Source: Pseudomonas bohemica
GTDB taxonomy: Bacteria > Pseudomonadota > Gammaproteobacteria > Pseudomonadales > Pseudomonadaceae
Assembly (NCBI RefSeq): GCF_002934685.1
Contig: NZ_NKHL01000107.1
Span: 62,001-126,000, forward strand
Direction: 5' to 3'
DNA: 64,000 nt
Program-made: the position numbers and the translations under genes
The notes under the pieces: generated by a model
What the model saw: the letters and a program-made list of their open reading frames with translations, nothing else
Database searches by the model: none
What the model was told of the DNA's origin: nothing
In this document: piece by piece, positions 1-7,977 of the stretch
How positions within the stretch are numbered: the first letter of the stretch is position 1
Layout: each line of letters starts with the position of its first letter

Positions 1-376
1 GCAAGGCGTTGAGCCGTGGCATCAGTCGGCTTTGCAGCGTGGCGATGCCCTCCTCCGGCGTCATGTCAACGAACAGCTTTGGCCTTGGCTCGCTGGGACC
101 GCCGCTGGCAACCACCACATCGACTTTGCCGAAGCGCTCTTTGGCGAATCCCACCGCCTGATCGATTCCTGCATAGGTCAGCAAGTCGCTTTGGACGAAC
201 ACGCGCTCGCCCGGATAACTCACGCAGTCGTCGATAAGGCTTTGCGCCGCCTCAGCGTCGCGTCCCTGAATGACGACGCAGGCACCGCTCTGAGCCATCT
301 TGCGCACGCTTTCACGACCAATACCCTTGGTGCCGCCCAGCACCACGGCGACCATTCCAGCCATTTCAGCAATCAT
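1..376 (-). CDS. Short-chain dehydrogenase/reductase (SDR), C-terminus beyond the window
   Basis: NAD(P)-dependent oxidoreductase of the SDR superfamily; the substrate cannot be read from the sequence. The first 125 codons are present and the frame is open to the window edge, so the catalytic Tyr-x-x-x-Lys half is not visible. The N-terminus has the nucleotide-binding glycine motif GGTKGIG within the first 22 residues and a VVASGG strand where classical SDRs carry NNAG. The ATG at 376 follows a clear GAGGAG ribosome site. It starts 11 bases after the crotonase stop, so the two are almost certainly co-transcribed. A hydroxyacyl-CoA dehydrogenase-like step after the crotonase is an inference from this pairing. 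Confidence 0.85.
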   Translation of the reverse strand, partial: MIAEMAGMVAVVLGGTKGIGRESVRKMAQSGACVVIQGRDAEAAQSLIDDCVSYPGERVFVQSDLLTYAGIDQAVGFAKERFGKVDVVVASGGPSEPRPKLFVDMTPEEGIATLQSRLMPRLNAL

Positions 377-387
377 GGGCCGTCTCC

Positions 388-1305
388 TCAGTTCGATTTG
401 GCAGGAGCGTCGGCAGCGTTCTGCCCTGCGCCTGCGTCGTAGTGACTTTCACGTACATGAGCGGCCTTGGTCGTGCCTTTGTTCTTGCGCTCTTTCATGA
501 AATTGACTTCGTCGGACTCGTAGCGAATGTTGGTCCCCAGCGCGTGGCCGATATAGCCGTGAACGAACTGTGAGGTCATGCCCAGCGAATCCATGGCTAG
601 GTGCGTCGCTGCCTTGCCGATAGCGATGGCGTCACGCGGCAGGCGCACGATCCGCTCGGCCCACTCCTCACCGGCATCAAGCAATTCTTCAGGCGGCACT
701 GCCTTGTTGATCAGGCCGATACGCGCAGCTTCAGTCCCGTCGATAACCTCACCGAGCAACAACATCTCCCGCGCCTTGCGTGGCCCCATGGCCAGAATGT
801 TCCAGCTGGTCATGTAGGCAGCCCCGGCCAAACCCATCTTCTGCTCCGGATGGCCAATTTTGGCGTCGGTGGCGGCAATCGCCAGATCGCTTGCCTCGAC
901 GATGTAGAGCCCGGCGCCCACGCACCAGCCCTGCACCAGCGAAATGGTGGGCTTGACGCAGTAGAAGATCTGCCGGAATTGCTCGACGTGACGTTTATCG
1001 AAGTGCAGACGCGCTCGCTGGCTCGGCCTACGCGCCCCCGGATCCTTGGAAAACCCGTACTCGGCGCCGCCGACCTGGGCCAGGTCATGACCTGTGGAGA
1101 AATCCCGGCCCTCGCTTTTGAAAATAATGACCCGGACGTCGTCGTCCAGCTCGGCGCGATCAAGGTGCTCGATCAAACGGTCGAACATTTCATAGGTCAG
1201 GGCATTACGTTTTTCATCACGGCAGAACGTGATGTACGCCCGGCCGTTGCGCGCTTCGTAGCGCACCAGGTCACGAAGATCCTGTTGGTCTTGTTGTGAT
1301 TCCAT
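388..1305 (-). CDS. Enoyl-CoA hydratase/isomerase family protein (crotonase)
   Basis: A 305-residue crotonase-fold protein, expected to act on an acyl-CoA thioester. The oxyanion-hole segments are visible as FSTGHDL (about 69-75) and WCVGAG (about 127-132). Of the two catalytic glutamates of mitochondrial enoyl-CoA hydratase, the second is kept (GHPE, Glu154) but the first is replaced by Tyr134, so simple hydration is doubtful and isomerisation or another crotonase reaction is possible. An insertion of about 25 residues around 80-105 and a basic C-terminal tail make it longer than the usual 260 residues. It heads the operon with the SDR gene, and a candidate regulator site lies 19 bases upstream of its ATG. 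Confidence 0.88.
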   Translation of the reverse strand: MESQQDQQDLRDLVRYEARNGRAYITFCRDEKRNALTYEMFDRLIEHLDRAELDDDVRVIIFKSEGRDFSTGHDLAQVGGAEYGFSKDPGARRPSQRARLHFDKRHVEQFRQIFYCVKPTISLVQGWCVGAGLYIVEASDLAIAATDAKIGHPEQKMGLAGAAYMTSWNILAMGPRKAREMLLLGEVIDGTEAARIGLINKAVPPEELLDAGEEWAERIVRLPRDAIAIGKAATHLAMDSLGMTSQFVHGYIGHALGTNIRYESDEVNFMKERKNKGTTKAAHVRESHYDAGAGQNAADAPAKSN

Positions 1306-1323
1306 GACTGACTCCGTTAAGGC

Positions 1324-1342
1324 TCATTGGATGAACCATTGA
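1324..1342. promoter_or_regulatory. Candidate GntR operator, site A (crotonase operon)
   Basis: TCATTGGATGAACCATTGA, a near-perfect inverted repeat TCAWTGG-N5-CCAWTGA, 19 bases upstream of the crotonase start. Nearly the same sequence occurs at 9268-9286 and 10485-10503, and a related one at 10330-10348, each in front of another transcription unit of this island. Assignment to the GntR regulator encoded at 10546 is an inference from this distribution. Confidence 0.7.
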
Positions 1343-1497
1343 GATAATGGTCAGTGATGTTTTCTTTGTCAAGCGCTGGCGATAGCCACGTCGCGACAAG
1401 GTCAACCGTTTGAAATGGTCTCTGACACCCTCGAAAAACGGCTGTCAGAAACCACAGTCGCTCGCGCAATACGCGGCAAACTCGACCACTGCGGGCG

Positions 1498-2865
1498 TCA
1501 GAAGATGTTCAGTGGGTATTCAACGATGACCCGCAGTTCATCGATATCGGGGTGGCGGATACCTGTCGTGGCACGTTGCGAAGCGTGGCGCAGACGCACG
1601 GACAAATTCTTCACGGGGCCGCTCTGCACCACGTATGCGGCCTCCAGGTTGCGCTCCCAATGCTTGTTGTCCTTGTTTGGGTCGTAGACGAATCGGCGGG
1701 TATAAAACCGGTTGGTGCTGTGGGAGTTGTCCATGTCGTCGCCTCTGGTATAGCTCGCCATGAACGTCAGGCCAGGAACACCAAACGCAACCATGTTGAG
1801 CCTGTAACGCAACTGCCATGATCGCTCGTTGGCTTCCGCGAATGTCGAGAACTGCGAGGCATTGGTGAATGTCACGTTGCCGCCCATGGTGCCAAAACCC
1901 ACCCAGTCCAGCGGCTCGTCGCCAAAGATTTTCTGATAGCCGAGGGTGAAAGTGTGCGCGCCTACCCGATAATCCATAGCCAGCGAAAACGCCTTGTTGT
2001 CGATGCTGTCGCCCAACTGTTTGCCATAGTCGCGAGTCCGGTAAGCGTTCAGCGTGAAATCTATGGCTTGGTTGTCGCTCAGCGGTACGCCGTATCTGGC
2101 GTAGCCATAGTATTGCCGCCACACGTCCTTGAATTCCGACGCGTACAGACTCAGGCTCAGCCGGTTATTGACCTTGTAAAGCCCGCCCAGGTATTCGATT
2201 CTTCTGGAGGTAATGCCCGCCCCGTAATCGGTGGTCAGCTCTGCGTCATGGTTGCTCGAATCCACACCACGAACAGACGTGAAACGGCCGTAGTTGACGG
2301 TCAGATTCTCCAACTCGCTAGACGTCAGACTCCATCCCGTCGCCGACGAGGGCAGCAAGCGGACGGTGCTGGTAGAAAAGATCGGCACATTGGGCATTTG
2401 CTGGCCATATTTGATAACCGTGTTGGAAACCCGCCCCTTCAACGCGCCGCCTAACGCTGAAAAGTTGTTCTCCGGGTGCCCTTCACCATCAATAGGCATC
2501 AGCGCTAGCCCTGTTCTGCCGCCGCCACTGTCTAGTTTTATTCCAAGCAGCGCCTGCGCATCCAGACCTACGCCGAATACCCCTTGGGTGAAACCTGAGG
2601 TGTAGGTCGCGATAAAGCCCTGTGCCCATTCCTCGGCATAGCCGTTGCGTCGATCGAGGGGTTTAAAACCGTTGGTGCCTGAGCCCGAGGTACCGCCGTG
2701 GCGCAAATCCCGGTTGAAGTAGAAGTTTCGTGCCAACACACCCAAGTGTGAATCCTCCAGCACACCCTTGGCCTCCTCCTGCCCCGCGACAGCGAGGTTA
2801 GTCATGCAGCAACCGGCACAGCAGAACAGCGCACAGGCATGCGCGCGAACAGAACACTTAGGCAT
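1498..2865 (-). CDS. OprD-family outer-membrane porin
   Basis: A substrate-specific 18-strand porin of the OprD/OpdK family, probably admitting a small organic acid into the periplasm. After a signal peptide the mature start resembles OprD proteins (VLEDSHLGVLARNFYFNRD), followed by the typical GYAEEWAQGF and YTSGFTQG strands; the length of 455 residues is normal. I start at the ATG at 2865, with a GAGA ribosome site 8-12 bases upstream, rather than the in-frame TTG 30 bases earlier, because the signal peptide then begins directly. The signal peptide is unusually rich in cysteine. It lies between the crotonase and liv operons on the same strand; specificity is unknown. Confidence 0.9.
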   Translation of the reverse strand: MPKCSVRAHACALFCCAGCCMTNLAVAGQEEAKGVLEDSHLGVLARNFYFNRDLRHGGTSGSGTNGFKPLDRRNGYAEEWAQGFIATYTSGFTQGVFGVGLDAQALLGIKLDSGGGRTGLALMPIDGEGHPENNFSALGGALKGRVSNTVIKYGQQMPNVPIFSTSTVRLLPSSATGWSLTSSELENLTVNYGRFTSVRGVDSSNHDAELTTDYGAGITSRRIEYLGGLYKVNNRLSLSLYASEFKDVWRQYYGYARYGVPLSDNQAIDFTLNAYRTRDYGKQLGDSIDNKAFSLAMDYRVGAHTFTLGYQKIFGDEPLDWVGFGTMGGNVTFTNASQFSTFAEANERSWQLRYRLNMVAFGVPGLTFMASYTRGDDMDNSHSTNRFYTRRFVYDPNKDNKHWERNLEAAYVVQSGPVKNLSVRLRHASQRATTGIRHPDIDELRVIVEYPLNIF

Positions 2866-2971
2866 AGTGAGTTTCTCTTGTTTTTGTTTTATCAAACACG
2901 CCGTTGTTTTTTATGTTGCGAATTGCTCTATCGAATTGGGGAGAACACTCCTTGGGTAAAGGTGGGTGAAA

Positions 2972-2991
2972 GAGCAGGCGATCGCCTGCTC
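2972..2991. repeat. Perfect 20-bp palindrome between FAD gene and porin gene
   Basis: GAGCAGGCGATCGCCTGCTC is self-complementary with no loop. It lies 77 bases past the stop of the FAD dehydrogenase gene and about 105 bases upstream of the porin start. No T-tract follows on either strand, so a classical terminator is unlikely; an operator or an RNA processing/end hairpin are the alternatives. Confidence 0.6.
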
Positions 2992-3068
2992 AGGTGAAGG
3001 AATAGACACCCAGGTCAATGGTTTCTAAATATTGAGTCAGGCGGACGGACGATCAGCCCAAACCGCTC

Positions 3069-4499
3069 TCAGACGGGCTTGATCGCGCATGCGTCGATCA
3101 CGCTTTGCGCTGCGCGCAGGCCGAACACCAACGCCTTGGCAAGCCCGCCAACGTAGCCGCTGCGTGGCCCGCCCTCGATCCCGCCCGTTGCTGCTCCGGC
3201 TGCATAGACACCCGCAATGGTCTGCCCTTCGGTGTTCAAGACACGGCACTGTTCATCGATCGCGATGCCGCCCATGGTGTAAGTAATCCCGGCACTCAGG
3301 CGCAGTGCCAGATAAGGAGCCTGATCGATCTTGTGCATTGCACTGCCGAGCAACGTGCTGGAATGGCGCCGTGGTGGCTGCAACTGGTCGGCTCGTCCCT
3401 GGTCGACGGCCAGGTTGCAGTCGTGGACCGTTTGCACAAGGTTTGTGCCGGGCATTTGCAGCTGCGCCGCCAATGCTTCCAGCGTCGGTGCGCTGTAGAG
3501 TCTGGCGCCACGCTCCAGCAGCGTCGGGTTAGGCGGCAGCAGGTACTCGCGACCTACCTGCTCCCAGATTTTGGTGTCCATGACGACCACCGACGACAGC
3601 GGCTGATCCAGGGCAGCGATGGCGTTGGCCATTGCTACACCGCCCAATCCTTCCTCGCAAAAACGACGACCTTCGGCGTTGACCACAATGCCCGCCGAGG
3701 CCACCACATCCAGAATGGGATACGGCCAAAGACTCGGCTCATTGACCGCTTCGGCGCATTGTACGTGGCCATAAAACTTATCCAGCCCCACCAGCCGGGC
3801 GCCTATGGCCTCGGCCATCAACATACCGTCCCCCATTCCGGTGCCGGCACCGCGCACGCAAAGGTCTTGCGGTCGCGGGGAGATGTAGCGACGAACCAGC
3901 TCAGCGTTGCCCTGGAAACCACCATCGGCGATCAACACCGCGCGGCCACTGAACGTCTTGAGCGCCTCACCCACCTGTACCTGCAGGCCGCCGAACTCGC
4001 CACCCTCAAGCAGAAGTCGCTTTGCCCGGTGGCCGCGCAGAAACGCACCGCCAAACGATAACAACTGCTGCTCAAGGCTATCGAGCAGACGGTCTGCACC
4101 CTTGTCCGGCCAGTGGTTTTGAAACCCCGGCTCACGCAGGCTGAAGGGCATCAACATGCTGCTCATGAATGGGAAATCGCCGCCCTTGCCGAATACCGCA
4201 CCATGCTCGCTCAACCAGGCAATGGCGGACGCGCCCTGATCGGCCAGCACGTCCGCCATGCCCTCAGGACAATAGCCGCCTGTTGCGGCCTCGATAGCTT
4301 CGCGTAGTTGGGCGGGCGATGCATGAATGTCCTGAAATGCGAGATGAAACACACCGCCCGTGTAACGGGAGTTGGCCGGGTATTTGGCTGCTTCTCCCGC
4401 TTCGAAAACGGCGACCCGCGCGCCGGATTCGGCCGCATGCACAGCAGCGCAAAGGCCACTGAGCCCGCCGCCGATCACTAACAAATCATAAGTATTCAT
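3069..4499 (-). CDS. FAD-dependent oxidoreductase, fumarate-reductase flavoprotein type
   Basis: A 476-residue flavoprotein of the FAD_binding_2 family, which includes fumarate reductase, tricarballylate dehydrogenase (TcuA) and 3-ketosteroid dehydrogenases. The Rossmann motif GGGLSG is at residues 10-15 with the acidic end of the strand at VFEAGEA; the C-terminus carries the second FAD segment GVYAAGAATGGIEGG. No signal peptide is visible, so it should act in the cytoplasm, perhaps introducing or removing a C=C bond in the imported acid. Its ATG overlaps the livF stop by four bases (ATGA), placing it last in the transport operon. Choosing among family members is not possible by eye. Confidence 0.85.
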   Translation of the reverse strand: MNTYDLLVIGGGLSGLCAAVHAAESGARVAVFEAGEAAKYPANSRYTGGVFHLAFQDIHASPAQLREAIEAATGGYCPEGMADVLADQGASAIAWLSEHGAVFGKGGDFPFMSSMLMPFSLREPGFQNHWPDKGADRLLDSLEQQLLSFGGAFLRGHRAKRLLLEGGEFGGLQVQVGEALKTFSGRAVLIADGGFQGNAELVRRYISPRPQDLCVRGAGTGMGDGMLMAEAIGARLVGLDKFYGHVQCAEAVNEPSLWPYPILDVVASAGIVVNAEGRRFCEEGLGGVAMANAIAALDQPLSSVVVMDTKIWEQVGREYLLPPNPTLLERGARLYSAPTLEALAAQLQMPGTNLVQTVHDCNLAVDQGRADQLQPPRRHSSTLLGSAMHKIDQAPYLALRLSAGITYTMGGIAIDEQCRVLNTEGQTIAGVYAAGAATGGIEGGPRSGYVGGLAKALVFGLRAAQSVIDACAIKPV

Positions 4500-5245
4500 G
4501 AGGCCCGTCCGACGATGCTCAAGGGTGCGCTTTCTCCCAGATAGCTCTGGTGCAGCGAAGGGCTGTCGAGCAGTTGCTTGGCAGCGCCATGGGCCGTGAT
4601 TGACCCCGTGCTCATGACATAACCGTACTGCGCCAGGCGCAATGACTCCTCGGCATGCTGCTCCACCAGCAACATGGTCAGGCCACTGTCGCGCAGCCTG
4701 GCGAGCACGTTGAACAACAACTCCACGATCAACGGAGCCAGCCCGATGGATGGCTCATCCAACAACAGGACTTTAGGGTCCGCCATCAGGGCGCGCCCCA
4801 TCGCCACCATCGATTGCTCGCCACCACTGAGGGTAATGGCTCGCTGATCTGCGCGTTCACGCAGTTTGGGAAACAGCTCATGTACGTAGTCCAGGCGTTG
4901 CTTGAACAAAGCCGTACGGTTGGCACTGCGGCGCAGTCGGTGAAACCCCAGACGCAGGTTTTCGTCGACGGTCAACGGCCCGAACAACTGACGCCCTTCC
5001 GGGACTTGCACGATGCCCAGTTCGACGATTTCCGGGGCCGACAAGCGTGTGATGTCGACGCCGTCGAAATGAATCGAACCGGCATGGACCTCTGTCAAAC
5101 CGCAAATACTGTTGATGAGCGTCGATTTGCCCGCACCATTGGGACCAAGAACCGTCACGACTTGTCCGCGCTGCACCGAGAGAGAGACCGACCGAATCGC
5201 GTCGGAGCCTTTGTAACCGGCACGTAAATCAACAACCTCAAGCAT
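4496..5245 (-). CDS. livF: ABC transporter ATP-binding protein, LivF type
   Basis: The second ATPase of a branched-chain-amino-acid-type (HAAT) importer, 249 residues. It has Walker A GPNGAGKST, signature LSGGEQ, Walker [11 protein letters not shown] and the H-loop of EQHAEE. The start at 5245 (MLEVVDLRAGYKG) is the family start and overlaps the end of livG by eight bases; an in-frame ATG 42 bases earlier adds a non-homologous extension. The neighbours livG, livM, livH and a livK-like binding protein make a full transporter. Given the catabolic genes around it, the substrate is likely an organic or aromatic acid rather than leucine, but this is inference. Confidence 0.93.
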   Translation of the reverse strand: MLEVVDLRAGYKGSDAIRSVSLSVQRGQVVTVLGPNGAGKSTLINSICGLTEVHAGSIHFDGVDITRLSAPEIVELGIVQVPEGRQLFGPLTVDENLRLGFHRLRRSANRTALFKQRLDYVHELFPKLRERADQRAITLSGGEQSMVAMGRALMADPKVLLLDEPSIGLAPLIVELLFNVLARLRDSGLTMLLVEQHAEESLRLAQYGYVMSTGSITAHGAAKQLLDSPSLHQSYLGESAPLSIVGRAS

Positions 5246-6044
5246 GGCTGGCCCTCCGGCCCAGATAGGCCTCGATAACGTTTTCATCGACCTGGATCTG
5301 CTGTGGCGTGCCTTCGGCGATTTTGCTGCCGTGATCGAGCACGGCCAGTCGATGGCACAGCCCCATCATGAAATCAATGTTGTGCTCCACCAGGACGATG
5401 CTCAGCCCCTGCGCGTTAAGTTTGCGCAGTAACTGGCCCAGGTTTCGGGTTTCCTGATCATTCAGGCCAGCCGCCGGCTCATCCAGGAGCAAGAGGTTGG
5501 GGCCGCTGGCCAGGGCTCTGGCAATTTCCAGCAGGCGCAACTGGCCGTGCGGCAAATGTTCAACCATCTCTTCGGCGCGCTGCGCGAGCCCAACGAAGGC
5601 CAGCAAGGCCATGCCCTCCTCGCGCAACTGGCGTTCGCGACGCAGCACCCGTCCGGCCATGAACATCGACGGCAACAGGCCATCGATCAACGTGTGATGG
5701 AAGCCCATCAATACGTTGTCCAGCACGCTCATGCCGTGAAACACCCGCACGATCTGAAACGTTCGCGCCATGCCCAACGCACTGCGCCGATGCAGCGCCA
5801 ACTTCGACACGTCCTGGCGCGCAAATTCGATGCGCCCCGCCGTCGGTACCAATACGCCGGTTACCAGATTGAACAGGGTCGACTTACCCGCGCCGTTGGG
5901 CCCCAGCAACCCATAAACCTGACCTTTGCAAACTTGCAAAGACACGTCGTTGACCGCCACCAGGCCGCCGAAGCGCATCGTTGCCCCTTTGATGTCCAGC
6001 ATGACGTCGCCTGCTGCCGCAGCCGGTTGTTTGAACGCATTCAT
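5238..6044 (-). CDS. livG: ABC transporter ATP-binding protein, LivG type
   Basis: The first ATPase of the same importer, 268 residues. Walker A GPNGAGKST, the LivG-type signature LPHGQLRLLEIARAL, Walker B LLLDEPAAGL and the switch region VEHNIDFMM are visible. Its ATG overlaps the livM stop by four bases (ATGA), which fixes the start at 6044; the longer open frame upstream lies inside livM. It pairs with LivF at the membrane face of the LivHM permease. Confidence 0.93.
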   Translation of the reverse strand: MNAFKQPAAAAGDVMLDIKGATMRFGGLVAVNDVSLQVCKGQVYGLLGPNGAGKSTLFNLVTGVLVPTAGRIEFARQDVSKLALHRRSALGMARTFQIVRVFHGMSVLDNVLMGFHHTLIDGLLPSMFMAGRVLRRERQLREEGMALLAFVGLAQRAEEMVEHLPHGQLRLLEIARALASGPNLLLLDEPAAGLNDQETRNLGQLLRKLNAQGLSIVLVEHNIDFMMGLCHRLAVLDHGSKIAEGTPQQIQVDENVIEAYLGRRASHA

Positions 6045-7039
6045 GGTTTGATCTCTCCAGCCTTGACCACCCCGGGGGCAGGCGATGCGGCCTTGCGTCG
6101 AATTCGGCCAAAGAGTTTGGGTATCAGTCCCGACAGGCCATGGGGCATAAACATGAGGAACAGCAACAGGCATACGCCGTAAATAATGGTTTCGGATTCA
6201 CCGAACGCAGCCAGTCCTTGAGGGGCGATCACCACCACACAGGCGCCCAGCAATGCACCGTAACGAGTGCCAAGACCGCCCACCACGGCGATCGTCAGGA
6301 TGCTGACCAGGATCGGAAACTCGCTGAAGCTCGGATTGACCTGTCGATTCACCACCGCTGAGGCGATGCCAGCCAGCCCCGCCAGTACCGACGACAAAAT
6401 GAATATGCGCAGCTTCCAGGCTGTCACGTTGACGCCGAGCGATTGAGCAGCGGTTTCATCGCCCCGCAGCGACATCAGCGCCCGACCCATGTGCGTGGAA
6501 ACAATGAAGTTCTGCATGACTAACACCAGCACCATGATCAGCAAAATGGCGTAGTACAGCTCAGTACGGCTGACGATATGGCCGCTGAATTTCACGCTGG
6601 GGACCATCATTCCGGCGGTGCCACCGGTGAACTCGATCCAGCGGCTGGCAATCCCGGCGAACACCAGGCCAAAGCACAAGGTGGCCATCGCAAGGTAATG
6701 GCTGCGCAACCGCAACAAGGGGATACCGATCAGCAGTGCGACCCCTGCACAGATCAACAGAGCGGCGGGCAATGCAGACCAAAACGACCAGTTGCCCGCC
6801 GACATCAGCAGCGTGAACGCATATGCACCCAGCGCGAAGAAACCCTGTTGCCCCATGGATATCTGCCCGGCATAGCCATAGAGCAGATTGAAGCCCGTGC
6901 AGAGAATCGTATAGATGCAAATGATGGTGACCAGTCGCAGGTGAAAGCCGCTGGTCAACAGCAGCGGCACCAGCGCGCCGACCAACAGAATCAATGCCGG
7001 CCCGGCGAGCATAGAGCGTGCGGTGTTGAGACTTTTCAT
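6041..7039 (-). CDS. livM: ABC transporter permease, LivM type
   Basis: An inner-membrane permease of 332 residues with about ten hydrophobic segments and the LivM-family stretch GYAGQISMGQQGFFALGAY near residues 55-73. The cytoplasmic loop with MSLRGDETAAQSLGVN is the ATPase-contact region found in this family. The start is two bases after the livH stop, indicating translational coupling. Confidence 0.93.
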   Translation of the reverse strand: MKSLNTARSMLAGPALILLVGALVPLLLTSGFHLRLVTIICIYTILCTGFNLLYGYAGQISMGQQGFFALGAYAFTLLMSAGNWSFWSALPAALLICAGVALLIGIPLLRLRSHYLAMATLCFGLVFAGIASRWIEFTGGTAGMMVPSVKFSGHIVSRTELYYAILLIMVLVLVMQNFIVSTHMGRALMSLRGDETAAQSLGVNVTAWKLRIFILSSVLAGLAGIASAVVNRQVNPSFSEFPILVSILTIAVVGGLGTRYGALLGACVVVIAPQGLAAFGESETIIYGVCLLLFLMFMPHGLSGLIPKLFGRIRRKAASPAPGVVKAGEIKP

Positions 7040-7041
7040 GT

Positions 7042-7923
7042 TCAGCGTCTCCCGGCTTCGAAATCGCCCAGCAAGCCGTAAGGCCTGAAGAACAGAATGG
7101 CGAGAATGAGTGAGAAAATGATGGGTTCGGCGTAGAGGCTTGAACCGTAACCGGCCACCAGGGCTTCGACGACCGCGATCATCACGCCACCCGCCGCCGC
7201 TGCGAATGGGCTACCCAGCCCGCCGAGAATGGCTGCCATGAAACCTTTGACCGTCAGCGTCACCCCCATACCGACCTGCCCGCCGAGCAACGGACCGATT
7301 AAGATCCCGACCATGCCGCTGATCAGTGCGCTAAAGACGAAGCCGAAACGCACGACACGGTCGGCACGAATGCCCATCAGTGAAGCGATCCTGGGATTGA
7401 CGCCGGTAGCACGAATGCACAAGCCGAACGACGTTCGGTACATCAGGTACCAGGTGAGCAGCAGTAAACCGGCGAACACCCCGATGATCGCCAACTGCTG
7501 CGCGTTGGTCATCAGCGGGCCCAGGTTGAGCGCCTGAAGCGAGAACACGTTAGGCACCGCCAGTTGCAGCGGCCCCCAGATCAGCAAGGCAATCCCCGTC
7601 GCGATGATCGCGGCCGCCAGAGTGCCGATCATGATGGTCAGCGGTGCCGCCCCGCGGCGTACCAGCGGCTGATAGACACCCAGCTCCAGCACGAGTGCAG
7701 CCAGAACCACCACCACGAGAATTGCGCCGATGGCCGCCCAGGTGGGCAAATGCAGCGTGACCATGAACAGGATCGCTGACATCACGCCGAGCATGACGAA
7801 TTCGCCCTGGGCAAAATTGATCACCCGGTTGGTGCCGTAGATCAGTGAGATCGACAGCCCCACCAGCCCGTACACGCTGCCATTGGTCAGCCCGGCCAGA
7901 AGAATGACGCCTATCTGTTCCAT
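7042..7923 (-). CDS. livH: ABC transporter permease, LivH type
   Basis: The partner permease of LivM, 293 residues, strongly hydrophobic, with the LivH-family start LTNGSVYGLVGLSISLIYG and the motif NRVINFAQGEFVMLG. The conserved LGGLGSPFAAAAGG segment lies near residue 235. It follows the binding-protein gene by 54 bases in the same operon. Confidence 0.93.
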   Translation of the reverse strand: MEQIGVILLAGLTNGSVYGLVGLSISLIYGTNRVINFAQGEFVMLGVMSAILFMVTLHLPTWAAIGAILVVVVLAALVLELGVYQPLVRRGAAPLTIMIGTLAAAIIATGIALLIWGPLQLAVPNVFSLQALNLGPLMTNAQQLAIIGVFAGLLLLTWYLMYRTSFGLCIRATGVNPRIASLMGIRADRVVRFGFVFSALISGMVGILIGPLLGGQVGMGVTLTVKGFMAAILGGLGSPFAAAAGGVMIAVVEALVAGYGSSLYAEPIIFSLILAILFFRPYGLLGDFEAGRR

Positions 7924-7977
7924 AGAAATGTTCCTTTCAGGAAGCTGGCTGCGCAGACGCAGCCCATGCAGGCAGGC

